DNA of 58,449 nt from Alphaproteobacteria bacterium bin52 (GCA_002238645.1 MPMT01000025.1:1-58449), one strand, 5' to 3'. Shown: positions 1 through 11,610, numbered from the stretch's first letter. The notes: generated by a model not told the origin, from the sequence alone. A program made the numbers and translations.

Positions 1-105
1 AACCGTGTTGCGCGAAATACCAAGATCGCGCGCAATCGAACGAATCGACTCGCCTCCTCCAAAATGCTTCCTCCGGATCTTCGCAATCGTCTCCACCACC
101 AGCAT
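1..105 (-). CDS. istA: IS21-family transposase IstA, N-terminal fragment
   Basis: The minus strand from ATG at 105 reads without a stop to position 1 and encodes 35 residues beginning MLVVETIAKIRR, followed by ESIRSIARDLGISRNTV. The second part is the N-terminal helix-turn-helix typical of IstA transposases, which bind the element ends before cut-and-paste or replicative transposition. The gene is incomplete only because the window ends. It points away from the integrase and belongs to an IS that landed at the integrase 3' end. Intactness of the rest is unknown. Confidence 0.75.
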   Translation of the reverse strand, partial: MLVVETIAKIRRKHFGGGESIRSIARDLGISRNTV

Positions 106-167
106 CTCCCCCACCCCTCGACCACTGCGACAACAGCCCCAAGGAGTACCGATCCCCTACCGGGAAG

Positions 168-215
168 GTGGGTCAAATTTGGACGAGGATTCTTCCCGTA
201 GTGGGTCAGTTTTGC
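168..215. repeat. IS21-type subterminal repeat pair
   Basis: Two 15-bp copies are visible: 168-182 (GTGGGTCAAATTTGG) and 201-215 (GTGGGTCAGTTTTGC), 33 bp apart in direct orientation. Multiple subterminal repeats of this kind are transposase binding sites in the IS21 family. The outer copy contains the TCA (206-208) that is the stop codon of the integrase on the minus strand. Confidence 0.65.
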
Positions 216-1384
216 AGGTGGTTCAACACGGCACCATCCTCCATCATCGCTGCGAGTGTCTGGCTGGTCAGTTCCCGCGCCCGCCGGACAGGATCACCGA
301 GCGAGCGGATGTACTTGTCGGCCACCTGCGCAGACCGGTGACCCATCAAGTCGCGCAGGACGTGAGCGGTGACGCCAGCCATGGCGGCCTGGGTCATGTA
401 GCCGCGGCGGAGATCGTGCAGCCGAACGTCCTGTAGTCCGGCCTTGCCGACGATTTCGACGAACACCTTTCGGACATGCGAGTAGGTCATCCGGGCGTCG
501 CCGCGGGTGGAGAAGACGAACTCGCCGACATGAGGGATACCCGCCAGCACCGCGGCGGCCGGGCTCGGCAGGTCGTGGATGCGCCGGCCGGTCTTCGTGC
601 TCGGCAGGATCAGCCGGCCGCCTTCCATGTCCACATCCACCCAGCGGACAGCCAAAATTTCCCCGATCCTCAGTCCGGTCGTGATCGCAAACCGGATCGC
701 GGCGACCGGCGCTGGGTGACGTTCCTCGGCTCCGCTCAGCGCTGCCGCCAAGGCCGCCAGTTCGGCGCCCGACAAGGTCCGGTCCCTCGCCTCCTCCCGG
801 CTGCGCTCCACGTGCCGGCAAGGGTTATCGTTCTGGCGACGCCATTCAACGGACTCCGCGTACGACATCAACCGGCTTAGAAGGGCGAGAACGCGGTTTC
901 TGGTGATCGGCTTCAGTCCGGTGACGGCGCGCTCGATATCGAGGCGCTTCACGTCCTCGACTCTAAGACGGTCGAGCGGCGGCAGGACGTAGTGGCCGAT
1001 CTGGTACCGATATTCCTTGAGTGTCCGCGGCGACATGCGTCCGCGTTCGACACGGGCCGGGGCATGCTCGTTCAGGAACCGGTCGCAGAGATCGCCGACA
1101 GTCGGCGCTTCACGCGCCTCTCGTTGCCGCTCCAGAGGGTCGCTCTCGCCGGACCTGATGCGCAGCAGTTCCTCGCCGGCCCGTTTGCGGACCTCTCGCA
1201 AAGACGCCTCGCCGGCCCGGCACAGGATGGCTTGCCGCTTCCGCCCGGCAGCCCGGTACCGAAGCACGTAGTTCTTCTTGCCGCCCTGGGTGATCTGGAG
1301 ACCCAACCCGGCGACCTCGCGGTCCCAGAGCGTCCGCGCCTTGCCCTCCGATTTCGCGTCCCGAACAATGCGCTCTGTGAGCAT
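206..1384 (-). CDS. Tyrosine recombinase / integrase of an integrative element
   Basis: This 392-residue protein is a site-specific recombinase. The N-terminal region (about residues 1-90: LWDREVAGLGLQI, YVLRYRAAGRKR) is the DUF4102-type arm-binding domain of tRNA-targeting integrases. A SAM-like core-binding domain follows, and the catalytic domain has Arg in TTGLRIGEIL, HDLRR, GHRS and the nucleophilic Tyr in DKYIRS. It lies 150 bp from a displaced tRNA-Arg 3' end, which fits its being the integrase that used this site. The last residues (about NHLQN) and the stop codon lie in the IS21 end, so the natural C-terminus has probably been replaced. All catalytic residues are upstream of that junction, so activity may survive. 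Confidence 0.9.
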   Translation of the reverse strand: MLTERIVRDAKSEGKARTLWDREVAGLGLQITQGGKKNYVLRYRAAGRKRQAILCRAGEASLREVRKRAGEELLRIRSGESDPLERQREAREAPTVGDLCDRFLNEHAPARVERGRMSPRTLKEYRYQIGHYVLPPLDRLRVEDVKRLDIERAVTGLKPITRNRVLALLSRLMSYAESVEWRRQNDNPCRHVERSREEARDRTLSGAELAALAAALSGAEERHPAPVAAIRFAITTGLRIGEILAVRWVDVDMEGGRLILPSTKTGRRIHDLPSPAAAVLAGIPHVGEFVFSTRGDARMTYSHVRKVFVEIVGKAGLQDVRLHDLRRGYMTQAAMAGVTAHVLRDLMGHRSAQVADKYIRSLGDPVRRARELTSQTLAAMMEDGAVLNHLQN

Positions 1385-1540
1385 GAAACCGCCTCCGTGT
1401 CACCAGGATGTCACCACGGAGACAGAATATCGGCTAATGCAGAATGACGCAACGAAAACCAGAATAGAGTGTAACAAGCTGATATAATGATAAAAATGTA
1501 AGATGGAGTGATCTAGGCTGAACAGGCCTAAACGCCAAAA

Positions 1541-1592
1541 AAACTGACTACGGATCAGGAGGTTGGGGGTTCGAGTCCTCCCGGGCGCGCCA
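1541..1592 (+). other. Attachment-site scar: displaced 3' half of a tRNA-Arg(ACG) gene
   Basis: From about 1544 the sequence matches the 3' half of a tRNA. The anticodon arm is CTGA-CTACGGA-TCAG with ACG at 1550-1552. The T arm is GGGGG-TTCGAGT-CCTCC, and the 3' acceptor strand CGGGCGC is followed by discriminator G and an encoded CCA at 1590-1592. Nothing upstream supplies a D arm or 5' acceptor strand. The next outer stem pair (1543/1559) mismatches, so identity begins at about 1544. Integrases of this class recombine in the anticodon-to-3' segment and leave such a duplicate at the far end of the element. The integrated DNA therefore lies to the left, and an intact tRNA-Arg should mark its other end. 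Confidence 0.75.
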
Positions 1593-2594
1593 GACCCGCT
1601 CAAGATGTCCCGAGAGCCCGCAAAGGGGTCCGGAACGGCCGGTGGCGACCGGGTCACCAGACGGGGCCCGAAGCTGAGGACATGCCGGAAACCGCCGACA
1701 CGCGAAAGCCTGCCCGGCGCATTGCGCCGTTCCGGCGACGCAGGTGCGAAGGACTCGATCCTCCAGGGACGGGGGAAACCGTGGGACCTTCCCCGGTCAG
1801 CCGGAGCGTTCGCGGACGCACACCACGGTCTGCCTGGTCTTCTGACCGGGTCTGCACGGACCCGACCGGTACGAGTGCGGGCAGGGACAAGCGGTCCCGT
1901 CAGCGTTTCGCAAGCGGACATTGACGAAAAGTCGCCCTGAAGCCGCGCCCTTCAGTCAACCCGCTTCGCACCGGGCAATCGCGGCAACGCCGGGCAAGAC
2001 CCGCAAACCTCATGACAGTGGCGTGACCCGGACAGAACGTCCGGCCAGCCGCAGTCCTGCCGCCCGCTCGTTTCACGCTCGGCATGGCGGTTCGCCGGGC
2101 GCGCTGCGGACGGCCTTGCCGATTTCCGGGACCGCGGCACGAGGCGGCACCGTTCTGGAGCTCGGTTGAGAAGATTTCAGTCGGAATTGACGACGTGTTC
2201 CCAGTCGACCGCGTCGCGGCACCTGTGTCGCCATATATGGATTTCGGCGTTCACAGGAATGGACCCAGCGGAGCAGATCCGCTCCGCTTCCCACCTGGCA
2301 GAGCAGGCGTGCCGTCCCGCTTCGGGTACCCGTCCCGTCCGGGAGCGGCATGCGAAACGGTCCCGGCGCGTTTCGGCCGGTTGTCGGGAACGATGCGCGA
2401 CATGGACCCCGGATCGGGTACCATGGACCGGCATCCGTCATCGCTGCCGGGCAGACAGTCCAGTGCAGCCGGAACGCCGGGAGGCAGGGACATGGACGGG
2501 CGGGACGATCTGGTTCATGCACGGTCGGCTGAAACCGACGGCGACTGCCCGCATCCGTGCGGGTCGACCGGCACGGCGGCGCCGCAGTGAACAC
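1593..2594. other. Gene-poor stretch beside the attachment site
   Basis: No reading frame here resembles a known protein; the open frames look like random openings in GC-rich DNA. Around 2236-2265 the sequence TGGATTTCGGCGTTCACAGG resembles one arm of the short dispersed repeat that many proteobacterial genomes carry between genes, but the second arm is not clear. The stretch separates the element scar from the amidohydrolase gene and is presumably chromosomal backbone. Confidence 0.4.
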
Positions 2595-3488
2595 ATGATC
2601 GACGATCTCGATGTTCCCGGAGTACTGAGCCTGGTCGGGCCGACCGGCCCGGTTCGACCGCTGATGCTTGATTCACCGCACAGCGGAACCTGTTTTCCCG
2701 ACGACTTCGATACCGTCGTGTCCCAGAAGATGCTGCTCGAGGCGGTGGACACCGCCGTGGACCGATTGTTTCGCCCTTCGCCGGGCTCGGGCCTGACCAT
2801 GCTCCATGCCCATTTTCCACGGACCTACGTCGACCCGAACCGGGCCGCCACCGACATCGACGAGGACATGCTGGACCGACCCTGGCCCGGCCCGGCACAG
2901 CCCACGGGACGCTCGGCCCGCGGCAACGGCCTGATCCGCCGGACACTCAGCGGCGACCTGTTCCCGCTTTACGACCGCCGTCTGTCCGTCGGCGAGGTAG
3001 CGGGACGAATCGCGCGGTATCATGAACCCTATCACCGCACGCTTGCCCGCCTGCACCGTGTTCTGCATGCAACCTTCGGCAGCGTGTACCACCTGAACTG
3101 CCATTCCATGCGGTCACGCAACACCGAGGACGGGACCAGGCGGCCGGATTTCGAACTGGGCGATCGCAACGGAACAACCTGCGCACCGCAGTTCACCGGG
3201 TTCACCGCGGAACTGCTGAGTGACCTCGGATACGATGTCCACATCAACCGGGTGTTTCGCGGCGCGGAGATCGTCCGTGCGTACTCCGCCCCCGATGACG
3301 GTCATCACTGCCTGCAGATCGAGGTCAACAAGGACCTCTACATGGATGAGTCCACGCGGACCCTGCTGCCGGCATTCGACCGGTTGCGGTCGGACCTTGC
3401 GACCGTTCTCGACCGGCTCGGGGACTTCGCGGCTGCACACGCCGCGCCCGGACGGGCTGCCGTGGTCAACCGAAATCTGCGCGGGTAA
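2595..3488 (+). CDS. N-formylglutamate amidohydrolase family protein
   Basis: The protein of 297 residues belongs to the family that hydrolyses N-formylglutamate to glutamate and formate, the last step of one histidine-degradation branch. Recognisable segments are MLDSPHSGTCFP near residue 25, PRTYVDPNRA, the metal-binding-type segment HLNCHSM and the C-terminal LQIEVNKDLYMDE. The frame is open from 2166, but homology begins after the ATG at 2595, which is taken as the start. No other hut genes are nearby, so the substrate could be another N-formyl or N-acyl amino acid. Its 3' end overlaps the convergent pyrE by 23 bp. Confidence 0.85.
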   Translation: MIDDLDVPGVLSLVGPTGPVRPLMLDSPHSGTCFPDDFDTVVSQKMLLEAVDTAVDRLFRPSPGSGLTMLHAHFPRTYVDPNRAATDIDEDMLDRPWPGPAQPTGRSARGNGLIRRTLSGDLFPLYDRRLSVGEVAGRIARYHEPYHRTLARLHRVLHATFGSVYHLNCHSMRSRNTEDGTRRPDFELGDRNGTTCAPQFTGFTAELLSDLGYDVHINRVFRGAEIVRAYSAPDDGHHCLQIEVNKDLYMDESTRTLLPAFDRLRSDLATVLDRLGDFAAAHAAPGRAAVVNRNLRG

Positions 3489-4029
3489 ACAGCGGACGCA
3501 GACGCAATCCGTGTTCGGCCAGCGCCTCGGTGGCACCTTCCATGCGGTCGACCACCGTCATGACCTCGAGCACCTCGCACCCGAGTTCGCGTACCGCGCG
3601 CCAGGCCTCGAGCGACGAACCTCCGGTGGTGGTCACGTCGTCAATGATCACCACTTTCTGGCCGGCGTCCACCACGCCATCGATGCGCTGCCGGGTCCCG
3701 TGCCCCTTCGCGTTCTTGCGCACGTAGAATCCGGACACCGGCCGCTGGCGCAACGAACTCATTACGGCAACCGCCGAAACAATCGGCACCGCCCCGAGCG
3801 CCAGGCCCCCGATGGCGTCGACCTCAGGGTGATCGTCGAGTGCATCCAGGACCATGCTGGCCAGCAACCGGCCCCCGGTCGGATGCAGCATGGTCGGCTT
3901 GAGATCGAAGAAATACAGGCTCTTGCGCCCCGAGGTCAGCGTGAAGTCCCCCATGCGGAACGACCGTTGCCTGATCAGGGCATGGAGCTGGCTGCGCATG
4001 TCTTCCCGCGCGTCTGCCGCTGGCGTCAT
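3466..4029 (-). CDS. pyrE: Orotate phosphoribosyltransferase
   Basis: This 187-residue enzyme joins orotate and PRPP to give OMP in de novo pyrimidine synthesis. The PRPP-binding motif VVIIDDVTTTGGS is near residue 120. GDFTLTSGRKSLYFFDLK near the N-terminus is the family's orotate- and PRPP-contacting segment, and FYVRKNAKGHGT matches the mobile catalytic loop. Start ATG at 4029 gives a normal family length; an internal Met (MRSQLHAL) is an alternative. It converges on the amidohydrolase with a 23-bp overlap, so the last codons of each gene are antisense to the other. Confidence 0.93.
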   Translation of the reverse strand: MTPAADAREDMRSQLHALIRQRSFRMGDFTLTSGRKSLYFFDLKPTMLHPTGGRLLASMVLDALDDHPEVDAIGGLALGAVPIVSAVAVMSSLRQRPVSGFYVRKNAKGHGTRQRIDGVVDAGQKVVIIDDVTTTGGSSLEAWRAVRELGCEVLEVMTVVDRMEGATEALAEHGLRLRPLFTRADFG

Positions 4030-4103
4030 TGCGATGGCCCTCCCCCCGGGACGGACAAGGGCCGGGCACATTGGCCCGGCCCCGTCGCGTCGGAAACCGC
4101 GAA

Positions 4104-4706
4104 CTAGTACAGGTTCTGTGCGGAAACCATCGCATACAGCATCGGCACCGACAGCAAGGTGTTGGTACGCGAGAACAGCATCGCGGTCCGCGCTGACGCC
4201 GCCTTGGTGGCGGCATCGGCCTCGACCATGCCGAGAGCCTTCTGCTGGTTTGGCCAGATCACGAACCACACGTTGAACCACATGATGGCGCCGAGCCACA
4301 TGCCGATCCCGATCGCGGTGTGCTTGGCGACCTGGTCGGTCAGGCCGAGGGTGATCGCCTCGACGAGGTAGCCGTTCATCCATGCCAGCAGCAGGCCGGT
4401 CACGATGGTCGCCATGGCACCCCACCGGAACCAGAACAGGACTGCCGGTGCGATGACGCCGCTGATCGCCGGCTTCTGCTCGTCCGGGATGTTGGGCATG
4501 TTCGGTATCTGGACGAAATTGAGGTACCACAACAGGCCGATCCACATCACGCCGCTCAGGACATGAAGCCAGCGCATGAAGAACGTGAAATAGGCGTGGT
4601 CGAACATCATCCCCTCGCCGACTCCCGCCACGACGAGCACCATCACGATGGTGAGCACAACACCGGCGATGACCGTGTTGCGCAAGCTGGTCAGTATTGC
4701 CGCCAT
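4104..4706 (-). CDS. PuuD-like integral membrane protein (urate hydroxylase family, membrane domain only)
   Basis: The protein of 200 residues has several hydrophobic helices: TVIAGVVLTIVMVLVVAGVG near the N-terminus, FMRWLHVLSGVMWIGLLWY, WGAMATIVTGLLLAWM and IGMWLGAIMWFNVWFVIW. The HVLSGVMWIGLLWYLNF and WPNQQKALG segments match the membrane domain annotated as PuuD (DUF989). Characterised PuuD proteins are about 400 residues and end in a cytochrome c domain with a CxxCH haem site. No such motif occurs here and the protein ends at NLY. It may act with a separate electron carrier or have a different role. It follows pyrE's start by 74 bp in the same direction. Confidence 0.7.
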   Translation of the reverse strand: MAAILTSLRNTVIAGVVLTIVMVLVVAGVGEGMMFDHAYFTFFMRWLHVLSGVMWIGLLWYLNFVQIPNMPNIPDEQKPAISGVIAPAVLFWFRWGAMATIVTGLLLAWMNGYLVEAITLGLTDQVAKHTAIGIGMWLGAIMWFNVWFVIWPNQQKALGMVEADAATKAASARTAMLFSRTNTLLSVPMLYAMVSAQNLY

Positions 4707-4903
4707 GAAACTGTCCCTTCCTGTCTCGACAGGTGCCGGGTCCATGACCTGCGCCCGCCCGGCAAGATACGGTTGCCCCGCAAAGACTAGATGACGCGTC
4801 CGGGATTTGAAAGGGGATTACATCGATGACTACGCAGCGTATTTTCCCCTTGTTTGTTCGCTGAAAAATCCTGTCTTATACATGTATTATTCAGGATAAA
4901 CTG

Positions 4904-6158
4904 CATGCCGCCCGAGACGAAACCGGAGGTCGAGCACCGCCAGGTCACATACCGGGTTCTGTTCGACAGCCCGGCGTCTGGCCGCGATCGCCGGCGCCTG
5001 CCGGTTCGTCTGGAACCGGATGCCGGACCGCCAGCAACAGCTCCTCGATGACGCGCGTCTGAACGACGCGACGCCGCCGGGACCCACCTTCTTCGCGCTG
5101 GGCCGCGAGTTCACCCGGCTGCGTCGGGACACGCCCTGGCTGCAGGAATTGCCGTTCGATCCCGTCCGCTACGCGCTCAGGTACCAGGCCAACGTCTGAC
5201 AGCGATTCCTCAAGGGCAAGGCCGGGCACCCGCGCTTCAATCGGCGCGGGACCGATTCCGTCACGATCCCGCAGGATGTGCGCATCCGGGACGACCGCCT
5301 GCACTTCCCGAAGCTGGGCTGGCTCACGGCTCACGGCTCGCGCCGGCGCGGCGGGTCTCCCGACGGGGTGGCGAAGAAGGCGGTGCTCCGGCGTGTGGAC
5401 GGGAAGTGGATGGCCACGGTTTGCTACGAGATCGCAGCCCTGGTGTGCAAGGACAACGACCGCGCGATCGGCATCGACATGAACACCGGCCAGGTCGCCG
5501 TCAGCGACGGGCAGCAGGCCCGCCGGCTCGAGGCGCGGAAACGGCGCCACCAGCGCCGGCTTGCGCGCCAGAGGCGTGGTTCGAGGCGGCGAGCGGTCAC
5601 CCCCGCGCCCGGCTGCGCAGGACCGAGCGGCGGATCGCGACGGTGCGCAGCAACTGGCATCACCGGACCAGCCGCGGGCTTGCGAACGCGGCCGGCTCCA
5701 TCGTCATCGAGGACCTGGAGACGTTTCGCATGACGCGGAGCGCGAAGGGAACGGCCGAAGAGCCGGGGTGGAAGGTAAAGGCAAAGGCCGGGCTGAACCG
5801 GGAGATTCTTGCCACCGGCTGGGGAACCCTGCGCAGGATGCTGGAGTACAAGGCGCACCGGGTGATCGCGGTCGGTCCCCGCCACACCAGCCGGACCTGT
5901 GCGGCCTGCGGGCATGTCGATGCCGCCTCCCGGCACGCCCGGGCATTCAAGTGCATGGCCTGCGGCCATGCGGAACACGCGGACCTGAACGCGGCCCGCA
6001 TCATCCGGCGTCGGGGACTGGCGCTGCTGCACGACGAGGAGCGTTCGGGTCTGCCGACTCCCGCGACCCGTGAGAAGGTAACACGATGCAGGAGGAACAG
6101 GACGCGACGGAGCGAATTCCGGCTTGACAACGGGGGAGCTCATAGGCGTCCCATTTGA
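4904..6158 (+). pseudogene. tnpB: Decayed tnpB (IS200/IS605-type RNA-guided nuclease)
   Basis: A TnpB protein can be read only by switching frames. One frame runs from ATG 4904 (HRQVTYRVLF). A second carries PTFFALGREF, an in-frame TGA at 5197-5199 and then GIDMNTGQVAVSDG. A third begins near 5600 with WHHRTSRGL, SIVIEDLE, the zinc finger CAACGH...CMACGH and HADLNAARII. The RuvC residues (D in GIDMN, E in IEDLE, D in ADLN) are all still present, so inactivation looks fairly recent. It is a divergent paralogue of the intact copy at 33176. The true 3' limit of homology is near 6080; the last open frame runs on to 6158. No tnpA is nearby. Confidence 0.85.
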
Positions 6159-6265
6159 AAGCCACAGTCAGCACGCGACCAAGGCAGCGCGTCCCCTTCC
6201 ATTGTAGCGGCTTCGCACGCATAGTCGGGGCCTGCGGCAAAGCGACCACCTGCACCGGAACCCGC

Positions 6266-6691
6266 ATGGCACCGTTCTTCACCCAGCCGCCGGACATTCC
6301 GCCGGAAGAGCTCCATGCGCCGCGGGTCATTCCACCCGAGACGGCACTGGCGCGGACCCTGTCGACCCTGCTGATGGCATGCTGGGTCTGGTGGTGGTGG
6401 AACGATTTCGATCGCGGCGCCTACTGGATCATCGCGGCCGCCGCGATCTTTGTCACCGGAGAGACCATGCCGCATCTCTACCGGCCCCTTCTGCCTCTGT
6501 GGTGGCCACTGCGTATCGTGGTCCGGCCGGTCACCGCCGTGCTGCTCGCGATCGTGCGCCGCGTGATCCCGGAGGCCTATCGACGGCCCCGGCAGGTCCT
6601 GAAGCCGCTCAGCCTGGACGAAATCAACGAGGCGCTCGACGAGGCAGCCGGACGCAACGAGCCTTCGAAATCCGACCGCCATCAGGACTGA
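6266..6691 (+). CDS. Small membrane protein of unknown function
   Basis: This 141-residue protein was not recognised. It has a proline-rich N-terminus (APFFTQPPDIPPEELHAPRV). Two hydrophobic segments follow, a tryptophan-rich one around LMACWVWWWWNDF and a second at WIIAAAAIFVTGE, and then a basic amphipathic region and an acidic C-terminus (SLDEINEALDEAAG). The frame opens at 6155, but the ATG at 6266 was chosen because the upstream residues look non-coding and overlap the tnpB remnant. It converges on gyrB with only 5 bp between the stops. A membrane location is likely; no function is proposed. Confidence 0.55.
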   Translation: MAPFFTQPPDIPPEELHAPRVIPPETALARTLSTLLMACWVWWWWNDFDRGAYWIIAAAAIFVTGETMPHLYRPLLPLWWPLRIVVRPVTAVLLAIVRRVIPEAYRRPRQVLKPLSLDEINEALDEAAGRNEPSKSDRHQD

Positions 6692-6696
6692 ACGGC

Positions 6697-9159
<2,463 letters not shown>

Positions 9160-10305
9160 TCATGCCTCCAGCTCATGGAACTGCGCCTGGTCGCGCAGAT
9201 CCGAAAACAGCGCCGCGTCGGTGCCGGTGAGCCAGACCTGGCTGTCGAACCCTGCCAGTATACCGAACAGCGCCGAACGACGGGCCCGGTCGAGGTGAGA
9301 GGCCACGTCGTCGAGCAGCATCAGCGGCGGCGCACCGCAACGCAGCGCGTGCAACCGGGCGTGGGCAAGGACGATGGCGATCAGCAGTGCCTTCTGCTCC
9401 CCGGTCGAACACTGACGTGCCGGCATGTTCCGGCACAGGTGGCGAACCTCGAGATCGCCGCGGTGTGGCCCGGGAACCGGCTGGCCGGCCGGATACCGCC
9501 GTTCCGCCTGCAGCGCGTCCCGCAGCCGGTCTTCAACTGCGAGCGCCGGTTCGGCCTCAAGCCAGTCCTGGACCTGGCAGGCCACCATGAGCCCTGCGCC
9601 GGGAAACGGCCCGGTCCCTTCGGACGCCAGCGGCCGCAAACGCTGAACCAGTTCGTGGCGCGCCGCCACGACCGCCACTCCCGCGGTTGCCATTCGGTCC
9701 TCCAGCGCGGCAAACCAGGCGGAATCGCCCTGGCCCTGCCGCAGAAGCCGTCCCCGTTCCCGGGCCGTGTGACGGAACCGGTTGACCCGGGCCGCGTGGA
9801 CCGGGTCGAAACACTGGACCAGCCGGTCCAGGAACCGTCGCCGGTCCCCCGCCGTATCCAGGAACAGCCGGTCCATCTGCGGCACCAGCCATGACACGGC
9901 AAGAATGTCGCCCAGCGCACCCTGCGAGCGGGCCGGCCTGCCGTCCACCCGCACCAGCCGGCGCTCGCTGTTTTCCTGCGGATCGCGCCCGGTGCCGATG
10001 GACACCGGACCCGCCGCCGTTTCCACCCGGGCCGACACCGCCCATCCGACGCCCGCACGGGCCGGCATCCGGTCGATTTCGACCAGCCGCGCACGGCGCA
10101 GGCCACGCCCCGGCGCCAGAAACGACAGCGCCTCGAGGACATTGGTCTTGCCCGCACCGTTCGGGCCCGTCAGCACGACGGGTGAGCGGTCGAGATCAAG
10201 GCCGAGATGCTCGTGGTTGCGAAACTCCGTAACCACGAGGCGGCGAACTGCCGGACCGGCCTCGCGGTGCGCACTCACCCGCTCCGCGATCCCGGTTCCC
10301 GTCAT
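9160..10305 (-). CDS. recF: DNA replication and repair protein RecF
   Basis: RecF (381 residues) is an SMC/ABC-type ATPase that helps load RecA at single-strand gaps. It has the Walker A motif GPNGAGKTNVLEALSFL near residue 48, a signature STGEQKALLIAIVLAHA, and Walker B PLMLLDDVASHLD near residue 330. The start at 10305 leaves about 20 residues ahead of the usual beginning (VRRLVVTEFRNH), so a slightly later start is possible. It follows dnaN by 49 bp on the same strand. Confidence 0.95.
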   Translation of the reverse strand: MTGTGIAERVSAHREAGPAVRRLVVTEFRNHEHLGLDLDRSPVVLTGPNGAGKTNVLEALSFLAPGRGLRRARLVEIDRMPARAGVGWAVSARVETAAGPVSIGTGRDPQENSERRLVRVDGRPARSQGALGDILAVSWLVPQMDRLFLDTAGDRRRFLDRLVQCFDPVHAARVNRFRHTARERGRLLRQGQGDSAWFAALEDRMATAGVAVVAARHELVQRLRPLASEGTGPFPGAGLMVACQVQDWLEAEPALAVEDRLRDALQAERRYPAGQPVPGPHRGDLEVRHLCRNMPARQCSTGEQKALLIAIVLAHARLHALRCGAPPLMLLDDVASHLDRARRSALFGILAGFDSQVWLTGTDAALFSDLRDQAQFHELEA

Positions 10306-10354
10306 GCCCGTGCGTGCCGGCGCGCCGGTCCGGTGCGGCTCGGCGCCATTCGGA

Positions 10355-11476
10355 TCACACCCGGACCGGCATCACGACGTAAATCGAGCTCTCGTCATCC
10401 CGATCGCGCAGGATCGCCGGCGCGCCGCCGTCAGCCAGTCGGAACACCGTCCCCTCGCCCTGGATCTGTCCTGTGATGTCAAGCAGATAGCGGGCATTGA
10501 AGCCGATCTGCATGGCGGTGGCCCCGTAGGAGACCTCGAGAACCTCCTCGCCTGACCCAGAATCGCCGCTGCTGGAACTGACCACGAGCTCTCCCGGGTC
10601 GATGGCCAGCTTGACGGTGCACGAGTTCCGGTCCGACGCGATCGCGGCCACACGGTCCACCGCGTCGGCAAACGAGCGGCTGTCGACCACCAGCTCCCGG
10701 TCGTTGTTCTGCGGAATGACCCGTTCGTATTGCGGAAACGACCCGTCGACCAGCTTCGTGGTCAGGGTCCGGTCGCCGAAACTGAATGACGCCCTGGTCT
10801 CCGAAACTGCGACCGCAACCGTGTCCACCGTCTCGTCTGTCAGCCTGAGCACCTCGCCCACCGCCTTGCGGGGAATGATGATTCCGGGCATTTCCTCGGC
10901 ACCGTCGGGCAACGGCATCTCCACCCGGGCCAGCCGGTGCCCGTCGGTCGCGACCGCACGCAACACCGGAATGCCCTCCGAGCGGGTCGCATGCAGGTAG
11001 ACACCGTTCAGGTAGAACCTGGTTTCTTCCGACGACATGGACATCCGGGTCCGTTCAAGCAACAGCCGGGCGGCGCTGGCATCGAGGTCGAACCGGTGGG
11101 TCGGCGCTTCTGCACCGAGGACGGGGAAGTCCTCCGCAGGCAGCACCGGCAGCGTGAAGCTCGACCGGCCCGAGGATATCTCCATCCGGCCGGCGTCGTC
11201 GGACGGACTGACCCGGACGCGGGAATCGGCGGGCAGCCTGCGGACGATCTCGTGCAGGACGCCGGCCGGCAGTGTCACGGTGCCGGTGACCTCGTCCTCG
11301 CACGGCATGGTCTGGACGACTTCAAGGTTCGAATCGGTCGCCGTCATGGTGAGCAGACCGTTCTCGGCGTTCAGCAGCACGTTGCCCAGGATATGGTGGG
11401 TCTGTCGTCTCTCCACCACGCCCTGAGCGTGGGACAGGGGACGGATGAGCGTGGCTCGATCGATCGAAATCTTCAT
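10355..11476 (-). CDS. dnaN: DNA polymerase III beta subunit (sliding clamp)
   Basis: The 373-residue protein forms the ring-shaped processivity clamp. It starts MKISIDRATLIRPLSHAQGVVERR and ends YVVMPVRV, both typical of the family. NVLLNAENGLLTMTATDSNLEV and RFYLNGVYLH are characteristic segments, and length is normal. It lies between dnaA and recF on the minus strand. The 134-bp gap from dnaA could hold its own promoter, but no convincing one was identified. Confidence 0.97.
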   Translation of the reverse strand: MKISIDRATLIRPLSHAQGVVERRQTHHILGNVLLNAENGLLTMTATDSNLEVVQTMPCEDEVTGTVTLPAGVLHEIVRRLPADSRVRVSPSDDAGRMEISSGRSSFTLPVLPAEDFPVLGAEAPTHRFDLDASAARLLLERTRMSMSSEETRFYLNGVYLHATRSEGIPVLRAVATDGHRLARVEMPLPDGAEEMPGIIIPRKAVGEVLRLTDETVDTVAVAVSETRASFSFGDRTLTTKLVDGSFPQYERVIPQNNDRELVVDSRSFADAVDRVAAIASDRNSCTVKLAIDPGELVVSSSSGDSGSGEEVLEVSYGATAMQIGFNARYLLDITGQIQGEGTVFRLADGGAPAILRDRDDESSIYVVMPVRV

Positions 11477-11610
11477 CGGCGTGTCGGCTTTCCGGTCCGG
11501 ATCGACTGCGGCCAGCCCGATGCATGGACATGCAGGGCTCCGAAACGCGACCTATAACATATCCGGCCGGTCTCGGCCCCGATTTTCGTGGCCGGGAACT
11601 CGCCCAAACT

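Larger units (their letters stand above)
1..228 (-). mobile_element. IS21-family insertion sequence, terminal part (runs off the left edge)
   Basis: The stretch holds the first 35 codons of an IstA-type transposase on the minus strand, preceded by two subterminal repeats containing GTGGGTCA, as expected of an IS21-family end. The outer boundary is inferred at about 228, where the minus strand reads TGTTGAACCACC and so begins with the TG typical of the family. The body of the element and its istB gene lie outside the window. The exact terminus cannot be proven without the other inverted repeat. Confidence 0.7.

Noticed and set aside
1593..2594. Coding sequence extending the amidohydrolase upstream to 2166
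   Set aside because: The additional residues are Arg-rich and unlike the family; the conserved N-terminus begins after ATG 2595.
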